From Alphaproteobacteria bacterium (GTDB taxonomy: Bacteria > Pseudomonadota > Alphaproteobacteria > Sphingomonadales > Emcibacteraceae), in NCBI GenBank assembly GCA_030432815.1, contig JAUILB010000005.1, positions 1-24,464 of the forward strand: a DNA stretch of 24,464 nucleotides. Reading direction: 5' to 3'. This document shows positions 23,713 to 24,464 of the stretch, piece by piece. The notes beneath the pieces were generated by a model. That model worked only from the letters and a program-made list of their open reading frames with translations. It had not been told where the DNA came from and made no database searches. The position numbers and the translations under genes are program-made. The first letter of the stretch is position 1; every line of letters begins with the position of its first letter.

Positions 23713-24464
23713 TCAGAAGGCGAACAAGTCATATTGTCTTGGCTGCCGGTGGCACGGGAGGACATATGTTCCCGGCACTTTCGCTCATGGAAGAATTAAG
23801 GGAACGTGGTCACCGCGTAACTTTAATAACGGATAGTCGGGGTTATAAATATAAAAACCTTTTTGATGGTATTAAAATTTATCAGGTAACGAGCGCATCC
23901 TTTGCCGGGAAGGGGGTGTTGGGAAAAATATTCTCAATACCAAAAATAATTGCGGGAATATTTGAAGCAAGATCACTTCTGAAAACTATTATGGCAGGCT
24001 CGGTGATAGGTTTTGGCGGGTACCCCTCATTTCCGACGATACGGGCGGCAAAATCACTTGGAATACCAACCTGTATACATGAACAAAATGCCGTTCTTGG
24101 CCGTGTAAATCGTTATATGGCGAGGGTGGTGGACGCAGTGGCATTATCTTTTGAGGATACAAAGCATGTAAACTGGCACCGAAATAAATTCACGGCGGTG
24201 ACTGGGAACCCTGTGCGTAAAGAAATCGTGGAAATTGGCGATCTTTATTATCCTACGATCGGGGATGACCGTATTTTTAGAATACTTGTAATAGGGGGAA
24301 GTCAGGGAGCAAAGATATTCAGCGAAGTGGTCCCGCAGGCAATTTCAACCTTACCACGCGCCTCCCAAAGAAGATTACAGATCACCCAACAGTGCCGTGA
24401 AGAAGATATAGAGCGGGTGCGCGCGCTTTATGCCAATACCAAGATTGCTGTGGAACTTACAACA
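23709..24464 (+). CDS. murG: UDP-GlcNAc:lipid I N-acetylglucosaminyltransferase MurG, partial (cut by window edge)
   Basis: The first 252 residues are visible; the 3' end lies outside the window and no stop is reached. Motifs in order: AAGGTGGHMFPA near residues 12-23 (glycine-rich loop), GFGGYPSFPT, HEQNAVLGRVNR, TGNPVR, and GGSQGA near 200-205 at the start of the UDP-GlcNAc-binding domain. MurG makes lipid II on the inner face of the membrane. The ATG lies inside the ftsW stop (4-base overlap). murC would be the next gene expected to the right. Confidence 0.96.
   Translation, partial: MIRRRTSHIVLAAGGTGGHMFPALSLMEELRERGHRVTLITDSRGYKYKNLFDGIKIYQVTSASFAGKGVLGKIFSIPKIIAGIFEARSLLKTIMAGSVIGFGGYPSFPTIRAAKSLGIPTCIHEQNAVLGRVNRYMARVVDAVALSFEDTKHVNWHRNKFTAVTGNPVRKEIVEIGDLYYPTIGDDRIFRILVIGGSQGAKIFSEVVPQAISTLPRASQRRLQITQQCREEDIERVRALYANTKIAVELTT

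Noticed and set aside
1..24464. Search by eye for CRISPR arrays, tRNA genes, insertion sequences, phage genes and toxin-antitoxin pairs
   Set aside because: None seen; gene order and motifs are those of a core chromosomal region.

Overview
The window looks like a chromosomal segment of a fairly A+T-rich alphaproteobacterium. The evidence is gene content and order: a dapE / truA-fmt-def / rmuC block, then a J-domain protein, a peptidoglycan amidase and the RNase P RNA gene in front of the division and cell-wall (dcw) cluster mraZ-rsmH-ftsL-ftsI-murE-murF-mraY-ftsW-murG. MurE carries the DNPR motif for meso-diaminopimelate, so the wall is Gram-negative type. I cannot name a genus from the sequence alone. 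I see no phage, insertion sequence, CRISPR array, tRNA or plasmid feature, and the segment reads as core genome.

Layout. 1-858 (+): the 3' end of dapE and a small polytopic membrane protein. 839-3015 (-): def-fmt-truA, a compact operon for formyl-methionine handling plus tRNA pseudouridylation; truA converges on and overlaps the membrane protein by 20 bases. 3103-4931 (+): rmuC and a transglycosylase-like lipoprotein, closed by a clear intrinsic terminator at 5031-5071. 5076-10075 (-): a two-gene unit of a fused 5-oxoprolinase/hydantoinase (1200 aa) and an exported amidohydrolase of the imidazolonepropionase/Xaa-Pro dipeptidase type. 10164-12486 (+): a TerB/J-domain (DjlA-like) protein, an EamA transporter and an N-acetylmuramoyl-L-alanine amidase, the last two overlapping by 4 bases. 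12476-12685 (-): a small lipoprotein resembling LptM.

12853-14456 (+) is the most distinctive part: three stand-alone PilZ proteins, each with an intact cyclic-di-GMP signature, with rnpB between the first and second. 14457-14802 is the mraZ leader. It holds repeats of the TGGGA type expected of MraZ operators, inverted repeats, and a possible 10-codon leader ORF with a good Shine-Dalgarno.

14803-24464 (+): the dcw cluster, tightly packed, with many start/stop overlaps that suggest translational coupling. Its products make the lipid-linked peptidoglycan precursor (MurE, MurF, MraY, MurG), flip or polymerise and cross-link it at the septum (FtsW, FtsI), and organise the septal complex (FtsL). 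murD, usually between mraY and ftsW, is absent: only 9 bases separate those two genes. murG runs off the right edge.

No clear new multi-gene system is visible. The best leads are the PilZ trio next to rnpB and dcw, the missing murD, and the structured mraZ leader.
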